Shown piece after piece: positions 18,220 through 27,493 of a stretch of 64,000 nucleotides of DNA. The stretch's first letter is position 1; every line of letters starts with the position of its first letter. Source of the DNA: Rhodoferax sp. PAMC 29310. GTDB taxonomy: Bacteria > Pseudomonadota > Gammaproteobacteria > Burkholderiales > Burkholderiaceae_C. A program made the translations under genes and the position numbers. The notes beneath the pieces are model-generated. The model worked only from the letters and a program-made list of their open reading frames with translations, did no database searches and was not told the origin of the DNA. The stretch covers positions 2,666,001 to 2,730,000 of the forward strand of contig NZ_CP072852.1 of assembly GCF_017948265.1 (NCBI RefSeq), given 5' to 3'.

Positions 18220-18588
18220 TTACAAAACTTCAGGAGCCAATGACACGATCTTCATGAACTTCTCAGTGCGCAACTCGCGCGTCACTGGTCCAAAGATACG
18301 GGTGCCGATAGGCTCCAATTTGGCGTTAAGCAACACTGCTGCATTGCCGTCGAATTTAACCAGGGAGCCATCACTACGACGGATACCCTTGGCTGTACGA
18401 ACCACAACCGCGCTGTAGACCTCGCCTTTTTTGACGCGACCACGCGGAGCGGCCTCCTTGATGCTAACTTTAATAACATCGCCAACGCTCGCATAGCGAC
18501 GCTTAGAACCACCCAGCACCTTAATGCACAGGACGGACTTTGCGCCGGTATTGTCGGCAACTTCTAATCTTGATTCTGCTTGGATCAT
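18220..18588 (-). CDS. rplN: 50S ribosomal protein L14
   Basis: 122 residues, [20 protein letters not shown], the standard L14 start and length. The ATG at 18588 follows a GGGAA site; a start five codons upstream would add residues no L14 has. It is the first gene of this operon: the usual upstream neighbour rpsQ is absent, and glpD lies there instead. L14 sits at the subunit interface. Confidence 0.98.
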   Translation of the reverse strand: MIQAESRLEVADNTGAKSVLCIKVLGGSKRRYASVGDVIKVSIKEAAPRGRVKKGEVYSAVVVRTAKGIRRSDGSLVKFDGNAAVLLNAKLEPIGTRIFGPVTRELRTEKFMKIVSLAPEVL

Positions 18589-18739
18589 TTCATTTGTTCC
18601 CAACTTGCACCAAAAGCACCAGTCACCTTACCGGCAACCAATCACTTCCAGTCAGTCTTGGGCCCGTCGTCCATGACATGAACCACTCACATCACTTCCT
18701 TTGGGCAGATACTTCATACTTTTTCAAGCGAAGCCAGCT

Positions 18740-18768
18740 ATTATGCCGTCGCCTTTTGTTTTTGACAA
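18740..18768 (-). promoter_or_regulatory. sigma70-type promoter of the spc/alpha ribosomal operon
   Basis: On the minus strand, a -35 TTGTCA (18768-18763), a 17-bp spacer and a -10 CATAAT (18745-18740). Both boxes are 5/6 matches to consensus. Initiation near 18733 would give a leader of about 145 bases before rplN. The -35 box begins 8 bases after the glpD stop codon, so the promoter fills the only gap in front of the operon. Confidence 0.75.
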
Positions 18769-18775
18769 GTCTTTT

Positions 18776-20383
18776 TTACGAGGGGAGCGTTAAATAGTGA
18801 ATTGTCAGCTTCATAAATGCGTCGACCTGTGGATCTAGGCCAGTTTCCTCCTGAAGAATTGCTCCAACTTTCTCTGCCAAACTGGCGGCTTTTCGAGCGT
18901 CCAAAAAAAGCATCCGCGAACGTCTAGCAAGCATATCTTCGACTGTGACAGCATATTCATAGCGAGCAGCAAATCGGACCATACCTTCCGTCAGCCCTTC
19001 GTCAAGCGCTTGATCTGCACCAGGCATGAGGCGCAAGTGCTTTTGGTCTGAGCCATAAGAATGCGGTCCTGGCGGTGCGCAAATAGATTTGACGTCGTGG
19101 TGCGACCCGTCCGACCCAACCACTTTCAACTTGACGGTGACGCCACTCTTTCGCCGCTCAATGAGTGAGTGTTCTGCACAACTCTCGAGCACATCCTCCG
19201 CCATGGCACGGTAGGTCGTCCATTTACCCCCGGTTACCGTGACCAATCCACTCCGACTGACCAAAACAGTGTGCTCGCGACTTATTCCTTTGGTATTAGA
19301 GCCTTCGTCGTCTTGGGGCTTCACCAAAGGCCGTAGCCCAACCCAGACACTTTTCACATCCGCCCGCTTTGGCGCGCGCTTTAAATAACGGGCCGACTCA
19401 CTCAATATGAAGTCGACTTCTTCTTTGAATGGCTGAGGCTCTCTGGACAGATCGCTGCGCGGGGTGTCTGTGGTGCCCAAAATGACCTTGCCTAACCATG
19501 GCACAGCGAACAACACCCGTCCGTCTGCTGTTTTTGGCACCATCAACCCAACATCTGCATCCAAAAACTCCCGATCCACGACCACGTGCACACCCTGACT
19601 CGGCGCCAACATGGGGCGCGTCGAGCTTTGCCCGCTAGCGTCATTAACCGCACCATCCTTAATCCGTAACTCATCCACCCACACTCCGGCCGCGTTAATG
19701 ACACAGCCAGCGTCAAGGTCGAAGGTCGCACCTGAAAGGACATCTACACATTGCAAGCCCTTGATTTTTCCATCGACATACAAAAGCTCATTGGCGCGAC
19801 AGTAGTTCACCAACAATGCCCCATGCACCGCTGCCGTGCGTGCAAGCGCCAAAGCCAAGCGAGCGTCATTGAACTGCCCATCCCAGTACTTGACGCCGCC
19901 CTTGAGCCCTGCCGGTTGAGCGGTCGGCAATTGGGCAAGTGTCTCGGATCGACTCAATAGTTCAGTGCGCCCTAACCCAGCCTTTCCGGCAAGGGCGTCG
20001 TACATTTTGAGTCCCACACCATAGAACGGCGTCTCCCAGTACTTGTAGGACGGCATGATGAAGGACAGCGGCTGCGCAAGATGTGGCGCATTGTTCAGCA
20101 ACGTTGTGCGCTCATGCAAGGCTTCACGCACCAAGGAAATATTTCCTTGAGCCAAATAGCGCACGCCGCCATGCACCAGCTTGGTGGATCGCGAGGAAGT
20201 GCCTTTGGCAAAATCATCGGACTCAACCAGCACCACACTGAAGCCTCGCGCCGCAGCATCCAGAGCCACGCCCAGGCCGGTTGCACCGCCTCCCACAATG
20301 GCGATGTCGTAGCGATGGGGCTGTGCGAGCCGAGAAAGCAGCTTCTTCCGGATGGTCGGTAATGGCGATGTTTCAGTTGACAT
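18776..20383 (-). CDS. glpD: glycerol-3-phosphate dehydrogenase, FAD-dependent
   Basis: 535 residues; oxidises glycerol-3-phosphate to dihydroxyacetone phosphate at the inner membrane, passing electrons to quinone. The N-terminal FAD site is IAIVGGGATGLGVALDAAAR at about 28-47, followed by the family motif SSRSTKLVHGGVRYLAQGN. The C-terminal extension with VRFAARYEYAVTVEDMLARR is typical. It stands alone on the minus strand between the spc operon and the terminator of the glycerol importer, so it probably has its own promoter in the 130-bp gap upstream. It completes the GlpK-GlpD route. Confidence 0.96.
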   Translation of the reverse strand: MSTETSPLPTIRKKLLSRLAQPHRYDIAIVGGGATGLGVALDAAARGFSVVLVESDDFAKGTSSRSTKLVHGGVRYLAQGNISLVREALHERTTLLNNAPHLAQPLSFIMPSYKYWETPFYGVGLKMYDALAGKAGLGRTELLSRSETLAQLPTAQPAGLKGGVKYWDGQFNDARLALALARTAAVHGALLVNYCRANELLYVDGKIKGLQCVDVLSGATFDLDAGCVINAAGVWVDELRIKDGAVNDASGQSSTRPMLAPSQGVHVVVDREFLDADVGLMVPKTADGRVLFAVPWLGKVILGTTDTPRSDLSREPQPFKEEVDFILSESARYLKRAPKRADVKSVWVGLRPLVKPQDDEGSNTKGISREHTVLVSRSGLVTVTGGKWTTYRAMAEDVLESCAEHSLIERRKSGVTVKLKVVGSDGSHHDVKSICAPPGPHSYGSDQKHLRLMPGADQALDEGLTEGMVRFAARYEYAVTVEDMLARRSRMLFLDARKAASLAEKVGAILQEETGLDPQVDAFMKLTIHYLTLPS

Positions 20384-20456
20384 AGTTAGAGATGTTCGAT
20401 TTGAAGTTCAAAGAGCCACCAGTCAGAGGTGAGGTATGCGCTCAGTTGCTGGCGAA

Positions 20457-20489
20457 AAAGGCCGTGAAAGTCACACTTGCACGGCCTTT
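20457..20489 (-). terminator. intrinsic terminator after the glycerol ABC transporter operon
   Basis: A perfect 10-bp stem AAAGGCCGTG / CACGGCCTTT around a 13-base loop; on the minus strand it runs into TTTTT. It begins 27 bases beyond the glpV stop and ends 73 bases before glpD, so it separates the two minus-strand units. Confidence 0.85.
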
Positions 20490-20515
20490 CCTCCCAGTGA
20501 TTCGCTAAAAAGCGT

Positions 20516-22246
20516 TTAGCGGACCTTGCCGTTTTTCCATGCGGTCAACAATGTGTCGTACGCGATGGTTTCACCCTTTGGCTTCTCGTTGGCCAGCTTT
20601 TTCCATGGGGCACCTTTGTCGCTCAGCCATTTATCGGCGTTGCTCTTAGGGTTCAACTTGGGCGGGCAGTGTGCCATGCCCGAGCGCTCCAGGCGGGCCA
20701 TCACGGCGTCCATCTCCTCTGCGAGATTATCCATCGCTGCCTGAGGCGTTTTTTCACCCGTCACAGCCACGGCAACGTTTTTCCACCACAGCTGAGCCAG
20801 CTTTGGATAGTCAGGAACGTTCGTGCCGGTAGGCGTCCATGCCACGCGTGCCGGGCTGCGATAGAACTCAACCAAACCGCCCAATTTCGGCGCCATGTCG
20901 GTCATCGCCTGGGACTGAATGTCTGACTCACGGATGGGCGTCAGGCCAACGGTTGTCTTTTTCAAGGACGTCGTCTTGGCAGTCACAAATTGCGCGTACA
21001 GCCATGCTGCAGCCACTTTGTTGGCATCGTGATCCTTAAAGAACGTCCATGATCCAACGTCTTGGTATCCGTTCTGCATGCCCTGCTTCCAGTAAGGTCC
21101 ATTCGGGCCAGGTGCCATGCGCCACTTTGGAGTGCCATCGGCATTCACGACAGGCAAGCCAGGCTTGATCATGTCAGCGGTGAAGGCGGTATACCAAAAG
21201 ATTTGCTGCGCAATTTGGCCTTGCGCCGGGACTGGACCCGCCTCGCCAAAGGTCATGCCGATGGCTTCTTTCGGCGAATACTTTTTCATCCAGTCGATGT
21301 ATTTGGTGAGCGCGTAGACTGCGGCTGGCGAGTTGGTCGCGCCACCACGAGAGACGGATGCACCTTGAGGTGTGCAGCCGTCTGCCGAAGCGCGGATGCC
21401 CCACTCATCAACCGGTTTACCGTTCGGGATTCCGACATCAGCTGAGCCGGCCATAGACAGCCAAGCATCGGTGAACCGCCAACCTAGGGAAGGATCCTTC
21501 TTGCCGTAATCCATGTGACCATAAATGGCTTTGCCGTCGATGTTCTTGACGTCGTTGGTAAAGAACGCGGCGATGTCTTCGTAGGCACTCCAGTTCAATG
21601 GCACGCCCAAGTCGTAGCCATACTTCGCCTTGAACTTCGCCTTCAGCTCAGGCTTTTCAAACAAGTCGGCGCGGAACCAGTACAAATTAGCGAACTGCTG
21701 ATCAGGCAATTGGTACAACTTGCCATCAGGTCCGGTTGTGAAGCTGGTGCCGATGAAATCCTTCAGGTCCAATCCAGGATTTGTCCATTCTTTGCCGCTG
21801 CCCGCCATGTAGTCGGTCAAATTCATGATCTTGCCGTAGCGGTAATGCGTACCAATCAGGTCAGAGTCCGTGATCCAGCCGTCATAAATTGATTTACCGG
21901 ATTGCATGGACGTTTGCAGTTTTTCGACTACATCGCCCTCGCCGATCAGGTCATGGGTGACTTTGATCCCCGTGATTTCTTCAAAGGCCTTTGCCAGAGT
22001 TTTGGATTCGTACTCATGCGTGGAAATGGTTTCCGACACAACCGAAATCTCTTTTACACCTTTGGCTTGGAGTTTTTTGGCCGCGTCAATGAACCATTTC
22101 ATTTCAGCCGCTTGTTGTGTCTTGGACAGGGTTGACGGCTGGAATTCACTGTCAATCCACTTTTTAGCGGCCGCTTCGTCAGCCCAACCTGGGCTCGATA
22201 CAGCGCATGCCATCGCCACGGCCAATACGGAATATTTCAACTTCAT
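20516..22246 (-). CDS. glpV: glycerol ABC transporter substrate-binding protein, GlpV type
   Basis: 576 residues, larger than most sugar-binding proteins, as is usual for this family. A Sec signal (MKLKYSVLAVAMACAVSSPG, cleaved after GWA) precedes mature DEAAAKKWIDSEFQPSTLSK. The body has the extracellular-binding fold with ISTHEYESKTLAKAFEEITG and YDGWITDSDLIGTHYRYGK. It captures glycerol in the periplasm for the GlpPQ permease. It is the last gene of the importer operon, separated from the preceding small membrane gene by a hairpin that could adjust its dosage. Glycerol specificity follows from glpK, glpR and glpD alongside. Confidence 0.88.
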   Translation of the reverse strand: MKLKYSVLAVAMACAVSSPGWADEAAAKKWIDSEFQPSTLSKTQQAAEMKWFIDAAKKLQAKGVKEISVVSETISTHEYESKTLAKAFEEITGIKVTHDLIGEGDVVEKLQTSMQSGKSIYDGWITDSDLIGTHYRYGKIMNLTDYMAGSGKEWTNPGLDLKDFIGTSFTTGPDGKLYQLPDQQFANLYWFRADLFEKPELKAKFKAKYGYDLGVPLNWSAYEDIAAFFTNDVKNIDGKAIYGHMDYGKKDPSLGWRFTDAWLSMAGSADVGIPNGKPVDEWGIRASADGCTPQGASVSRGGATNSPAAVYALTKYIDWMKKYSPKEAIGMTFGEAGPVPAQGQIAQQIFWYTAFTADMIKPGLPVVNADGTPKWRMAPGPNGPYWKQGMQNGYQDVGSWTFFKDHDANKVAAAWLYAQFVTAKTTSLKKTTVGLTPIRESDIQSQAMTDMAPKLGGLVEFYRSPARVAWTPTGTNVPDYPKLAQLWWKNVAVAVTGEKTPQAAMDNLAEEMDAVMARLERSGMAHCPPKLNPKSNADKWLSDKGAPWKKLANEKPKGETIAYDTLLTAWKNGKVR

Positions 22247-22269
22247 TGTCAGTCTCCTCAGATCAAAAA

Positions 22270-22305
22270 ACCCCTGTTTAGAAGGCAGGAACGGCTCCAG
22301 GGGGT
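22270..22305 (-). terminator. terminator-like hairpin inside the glp operon, upstream of glpV
   Basis: CCCCTG at 22271-22276 pairs with CAGGGG at 22298-22303 across a 21-base loop; on the minus strand the structure is followed by TTTTTTGATC. It lies between the glpU stop and the glpV start. It could be a partial terminator, or a 3' stabiliser of the upstream mRNA produced by processing. The loop is long, so termination strength is uncertain. Confidence 0.5.
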
Positions 22306-22342
22306 AAACAAACCGTCGCTTTACTCAATGAGGTGCCTTGGC

Positions 22343-22651
22343 CTACCCCTTGCGCATGATGAGTGCCAACAAGGCCATCGAAACTACAAAGCTGATCCAG
22401 ATGGAAGGATCAGCCTCCAACTTCAAAATCTCAGCCATCCAGCCGCTCAGGCCGACAAAAGCAAGATTGGTATAGGCCGCAGCCAACAAGCCGATGAACA
22501 ACCGATCTCCGCGGGTGGTTTCCATGGGCAAAAAGCCTTTGCGCAATATCGTTGGGGACTTAATTTCCCAAACTGTCATTCCAGCCAACATCAGCCCAAT
22601 ACAGGTAAAGAAAACGGCCACCGGGGTGGTCCATGCCATCCATTGATACAT
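22343..22651 (-). CDS. glpU: small membrane protein of the glycerol ABC transporter (DUF2160, GlpU type)
   Basis: 102 residues with three hydrophobic stretches (about 8-30, 50-72, 80-100): TTPVAVFFTCIGLMLAGMTV, then DRLFIGLLAAAYTNLAFVGL and SFVVSMALLALIMRKG. It matches the small membrane protein that accompanies GlpSTPQV-type importers. Its role is not established; accessory subunit or regulator of the permease are possibilities. It lies 12 bases after glpQ. Confidence 0.8.
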   Translation of the reverse strand: MYQWMAWTTPVAVFFTCIGLMLAGMTVWEIKSPTILRKGFLPMETTRGDRLFIGLLAAAYTNLAFVGLSGWMAEILKLEADPSIWISFVVSMALLALIMRKG

Positions 22652-22663
22652 ACAGCCCTCCTG

Positions 22664-23468
22664 TTAAACACGACCCATCGCGAAACCCTTCGCGATGTAA
22701 TTTCGAACAAACCAAATCACAATGGCGCCCGGCACGATGGTGAGAACCCCAGCCGCAGCCAACGTGGCCCAGTCCATACCCGACGCCGAGATGGTTCGAG
22801 TCATCGTGGCAGCGATCGGCTTCGCATTCACGCTGGTCAAGGTACGCGCCAACAGCAATTCCACCCAACTGAACATGAAGCAAAAGAAGACGGTGACGCC
22901 CACGCCTGCCTTGATCAGGGGCAAGAAAATTTGGATAAAAAATCGGGGAAAAGAGTAGCCATCAATATAGGCCGTTTCATCAATCTCTCTCGGAATGCCA
23001 CTCATGAAACCCTCCAGAATCCACACGGCCAGCGGCACGCTGAACAAGAGATGTGCCAACGCGACCGCCAAATGGGTGTCCATCAACCCAACCGAGCTGT
23101 AGAGCTGGAAAAAGGGCAGCAAGAAAACGGCCGGTGGCGTCATGCGGTTGGTCAGCAACCAGAAGAACACATGTTTATCTCCCAGAAAACGGTAGCGTGA
23201 GAACGCATAGGCAGCAGGCAGCGCCACAGTGAGAGAAATCACCGTGTTGATTGCCACGTAGATCAAGCTGTTGATGTAGCCCGAGTACCAGGCCGGATCG
23301 GTCAGAATCGTTTTGTAGTTGGCCCAAGTGAAGTCTTGGGGAAACAGGGAAAAGCCCGCGACGATCTCGTTGTTTGTCTTGAACGACATGTTGATCATCC
23401 AATAGATGGGCAACAGCGCGAAGATGATGTACGCGATCAGGAACAGCGTGCGTTTTTGAAACTTCGGC

Positions 23469-23482
<14 letters not shown>
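22664..23482 (-). CDS. glpQ: glycerol ABC transporter permease, MalG-like
   Basis: 272 residues with six membrane helices. The MalG-like coupling motif (EAA loop) appears as EIDETAYIDGYSFPRFFIQI at about 190-210. The N-terminal LFLIAYIIFALLPIYWMINM and the mid-protein PAAYAFSRYRFLGDK are typical of the sugar-permease-2 family. It overlaps the end of glpP by 14 bases. It forms the membrane channel with GlpP. Confidence 0.9.
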
Positions 23483-24358
<876 letters not shown>

Positions 24359-24362
<4 letters not shown>

Positions 24363-25435
24363 TGCACAATCTCCTCATTCTTATAAAAGCAGGTGTGCTC
24401 ATCCATCACCTTCAGCCAGATGGGCGCCCCTATGGTCAATTGCTCGGTGTCCGATGACAGCCTTGCTTTGACGGTGTAGCCAGCGCACTTAGCGCTCAGC
24501 ATCACATGCGTACCGACGTCTTGCACATGGGCGACTTTCATTTCCAGCGCACCGGGGGCGTGAGCCGGTGCCAATGACACGTACTCTGGCCGAATACCGA
24601 TCTTGATATCCCCCGTAGGCAAGGTCCGTCCTGGCGGCAAAACGAGCGTTTGGCCCGACAAATCAATGCCGTTCTCGCCCACCACACCTGGCAGAAAATT
24701 CATGCCCGGCGAGCCAATGAAATGCCCAACAAAGGTGTGACTGGGCCGCTCGAAAAGATCCGCAGGCGATCCCACCTGAACCGCCCTGCCTCGCGTCATG
24801 ACGACCACTTGATCAGCAAAGGTCAGTGCCTCCACCTGATCGTGTGTGACGTAGATCAGAGTCAACTTCAACTCATGGTGAATTTGCTTGAGTTTGCGAC
24901 GCAGCTGCCATTTGAGGTGGGGATCGATCACCGTCAAAGGCTCATCGAACAGGACAGCTGAAACGTCAGGACGCACCAGTCCGCGCCCTAAGGATATCTT
25001 CTGCTTGGCGTCGGCCGACAGGCCTGACGCTCGCTGATTGAGTTGCCCACTCATTTCCAGCATTTCCGCAATTTCACCGACGCGTTTGTTGATTTGCTCT
25101 TTCGGCATTTTTCGGTTTCGCAAAGGGAACGCCAAATTCTCTGCCACCGTCATCGTGTCGTAAATCACCGGAAACTGGAATACCTGTGCGATGTTTCGCT
25201 GCTGAGGCGTTGCGCTGGTTACATCGCGGCCATCAAAGCTCACCTGCCCTTGCGAGGGAGTGACCAGTCCGGACATGATGTTGAGCAGCGTGGTCTTGCC
25301 GCAGCCAGACGGTCCGAGCAAGGCGTAGGCGCCACCATCCTCAAACGCCATCTTCAAGGGCAACAGAGCGTAATCGCTGTCCTGCTTGGGGTTCGGCTTG
25401 TAGGCATGAGCCATGTCGAGTTCAATGCGAGCCAT
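24359..25435 (-). CDS. glpT: glycerol ABC transporter ATPase GlpT, with degenerate signature motif
   Basis: 358 residues. The Walker A motif is GPSGCGKTTLLN at about 38-49, the Walker B is SAVLFDEPLTVID and the switch is YVTHDQVEALTFADQ. The signature position reads LSADAKQKISLGRGLV instead of LSGGQ, so one composite ATP site formed with GlpS may be weak or inactive. A C-terminal TOBE-type regulatory domain (IKIGIRPEYVSL) follows. I set the start at the ATG at 25435, which begins MARIELDMAHAY and lies 1 base after the glpS stop; a longer upstream frame lies entirely inside glpS and has no family similarity. Confidence 0.9.
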
Positions 25436-25436
25436 A

Positions 25437-26513
25437 TCAGCGTCCTCCGCCCCGCACCGGAGCCAGCAACAGCAAGCCCTTCGCGTCAAACACATAGACT
25501 TGTGCCGGGTTGAAATAGAGAGGCACTTGCGCACCCCACTCAAAATAATGAACCCCAGTGAGCTGTGCCACGAGTTCGCCCACCGGTGTCGCCAGATGGA
25601 CAAAGGTGTCTGAGCCAGATATCTCAGCCAACTCGACCTTGCCGATAACGCTGACATCACCCTCTGCAGCCGTAACCCTGAGTGAGCCGGCGCGCATGCC
25701 CACAGTCAACTGTCGCGATGGCGTTGTTGGCAGCGCCAAGGGCAGCAGCGGTCCACCGTTCAGCTGTACGCCGCCAGACGTTGCCGCGTTGGCGGACATC
25801 AAGTTCATCGGAGGGTCGCTGAAGGCCCGCGCCACGCGAAGTGACTTGGGCTGGTGAAATACCTCCGAAGTCGGGCCGTACTGCAACAACTCACCCGCAT
25901 CCAGAACCGCGGTATAGCCCCCCAGCAACAGCGCTTCTCCAGGCTCAGTGGTGGCGTAAATCACAGTAGAGTCCCCTGCCGAAAAAAGGTCAGTCAACTC
26001 GTCCCGCAACTCTTCTCGCAGTTTGTAGTCCAAATTGACAAGGGGTTCATCAAGCAGCATCAAGGGTGCGCCCTTTGCCAAGGCGCGCGCCAAGGCAACG
26101 CGCTGCTGCTGCCCACCTGAAAGTTCGGCGGGCAGGCGATCAAGAAACATTTCGATATGGAGTTTTTCAGCCAGTTCGCGCACTCGCTGGTCAATGTTCT
26201 TGTCACCGCGCAATTTCAAAGGAGACGCGATGTTGTCGCGCACCTTCATGGACGGGTAATTGATGAACTGCTGGTAAACCATGGCAACATTGCGATCACG
26301 CACTGGCACTCCCACCACGCTCTTCCCGTCGACCTTTACTTGCCCGCCGGAGGGAACATCGAGACCCGCCATGATGCGCATCAGACTGGTCTTGCCGGAT
26401 TGTGTCGCCCCCAGCAACACGGTGACTGCCCCGCTCAGGGGGGCCAAGCTCATGTCGTACAACCACGTTTGTGGCCCGACCTTTTTGCTGATGCTCTCAA
26501 GAGTCAACTGCAT
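25437..26513 (-). CDS. glpS: glycerol ABC transporter ATPase GlpS
   Basis: 358 residues with an intact ABC core: Walker A GATQSGKTSLMR at about 36, signature LSGGQQQRVALARAL, Walker B PLMLLDEPLVNLD and the switch YATTEPGEALLLGG, in which the usual H-loop His is replaced by Thr-Glu context. A TOBE-like C-terminal domain follows. The ATG at 26513 has AGGTGG upstream and starts MQLTLESISKKVG; the frame continues upstream, but only through the A+T-rich control region. First gene of the importer operon, divergent from glpR. Confidence 0.9.
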   Translation of the reverse strand: MQLTLESISKKVGPQTWLYDMSLAPLSGAVTVLLGATQSGKTSLMRIMAGLDVPSGGQVKVDGKSVVGVPVRDRNVAMVYQQFINYPSMKVRDNIASPLKLRGDKNIDQRVRELAEKLHIEMFLDRLPAELSGGQQQRVALARALAKGAPLMLLDEPLVNLDYKLREELRDELTDLFSAGDSTVIYATTEPGEALLLGGYTAVLDAGELLQYGPTSEVFHQPKSLRVARAFSDPPMNLMSANAATSGGVQLNGGPLLPLALPTTPSRQLTVGMRAGSLRVTAAEGDVSVIGKVELAEISGSDTFVHLATPVGELVAQLTGVHYFEWGAQVPLYFNPAQVYVFDAKGLLLLAPVRGGGR

Positions 26514-26543
26514 CACACCACCTTTAATGAAGAAAATGAACCG

Positions 26544-26650
26544 ATTCGAATTGAATATTCGATTCGTTAAATTATTATTCGTTTTGATTCGTTTGGACTC
26601 AGTAATTACCCTATACATATTCCTTTTGTTTCGTTTTAAAGTGTGATTCG
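26544..26650. promoter_or_regulatory. array of TTCG motifs, candidate GlpR operators
   Basis: Seven (A/T)TTCG words on the plus strand at 26544, 26557, 26562, 26577, 26587, 26629 and 26646. Two are a 10-base direct repeat (ATTCGTTTTG, ATTCGTTTGG). The spacings among 26557, 26562, 26577 and 26587 are multiples of 5. DeoR-family GlpR proteins are known to bind TTCG-containing sites. The array lies in the 174-bp A+T-rich gap between divergent glpS and glpR, so it could control both. Confidence 0.6.
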
Positions 26651-26687
26651 CCTTTCATCGATCCCTCTTCGATCAAAAATTACAAGA

Positions 26688-27455
26688 ATGAACCCCAACC
26701 CCAGACAACTCAAACTACTTGCCGTGGTTCAAACCCACAACACAGTCACGGTAGAATTTTTGGCTGACACCCTCGGGGTTACGCTGCAAACAGTGCGGCG
26801 CGATATCCAGCGCATGGCTGACGAGGGCTTGCTGACTCGCTTTCACGGTGGCGTTCGTGTGCCAAGTTCCACAGTTGAGAACATGGCCCACCCGCAACGC
26901 GAAAGTCTGAATGTGGAGGGCAAGCGACGCATCGCCAAAGCGATCGCCGTGGCGGTGCCCAACGACTGCTCCCTCATTTTGAACATTGGTACCACCACGG
27001 AAGCCGTGGCGCGGGCTTTGCTGCAGCACAGCGGCTTGCGCGTGATCACCAACAACCTCAATGTCGCCTTGATTCTGAGTGCCAACCCTGAATGCGAAGT
27101 CATCGTCGTCGGTGGCGTGGTGCGGGGGCGCGACCAGGGAATTGTGGGCGAGGCTGCCGTGGACTTTATTTGCCAATTCAAGGTCGACATCGCCGTCATT
27201 GGCATTTCCGGCATTGAAGACGACGGCTCCTTGCGCGACTTTGACTACCGCGAGGTCAAGGTGTCACAAACCATCATCTCCCATGCGCGCGAGGTCTGGC
27301 TGGCGGCAGACGTCAGCAAGTTCAACCGCCCGGCCATGGCCGCCGTCGGGCATTTGTCGCAAATTGACCGCCTGTTCACAGACGCTCCACCGCCCGAGCC
27401 TTTTCCGGCTTTACTTGACGATGCACAGGTGCGTTGTGATGTTTCGATGGCCTGA
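26688..27455 (+). CDS. glpR: DeoR-family glycerol-3-phosphate repressor
   Basis: 255 residues: an N-terminal DeoR HTH (about 5-58, with TVEFLADTLGVTLQTVRRDI) and a C-terminal sugar-phosphate sensor fold (about 75-235) with LNIGTTTEAVARAL and DIAVIGISGIEDDGSLRDFD. It presumably releases DNA on binding glycerol-3-phosphate. The start at 26688 begins MNPNPRQLKLL; a longer frame from 26643 is unsupported. It is divergent from the importer and followed 38 bases later by glpK. Confidence 0.92.
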   Translation: MNPNPRQLKLLAVVQTHNTVTVEFLADTLGVTLQTVRRDIQRMADEGLLTRFHGGVRVPSSTVENMAHPQRESLNVEGKRRIAKAIAVAVPNDCSLILNIGTTTEAVARALLQHSGLRVITNNLNVALILSANPECEVIVVGGVVRGRDQGIVGEAAVDFICQFKVDIAVIGISGIEDDGSLRDFDYREVKVSQTIISHAREVWLAADVSKFNRPAMAAVGHLSQIDRLFTDAPPPEPFPALLDDAQVRCDVSMA

Positions 27456-27493
27456 CGCCTGCCCCTCTCTTTGAATTCTTTTAAGCCTTCACC

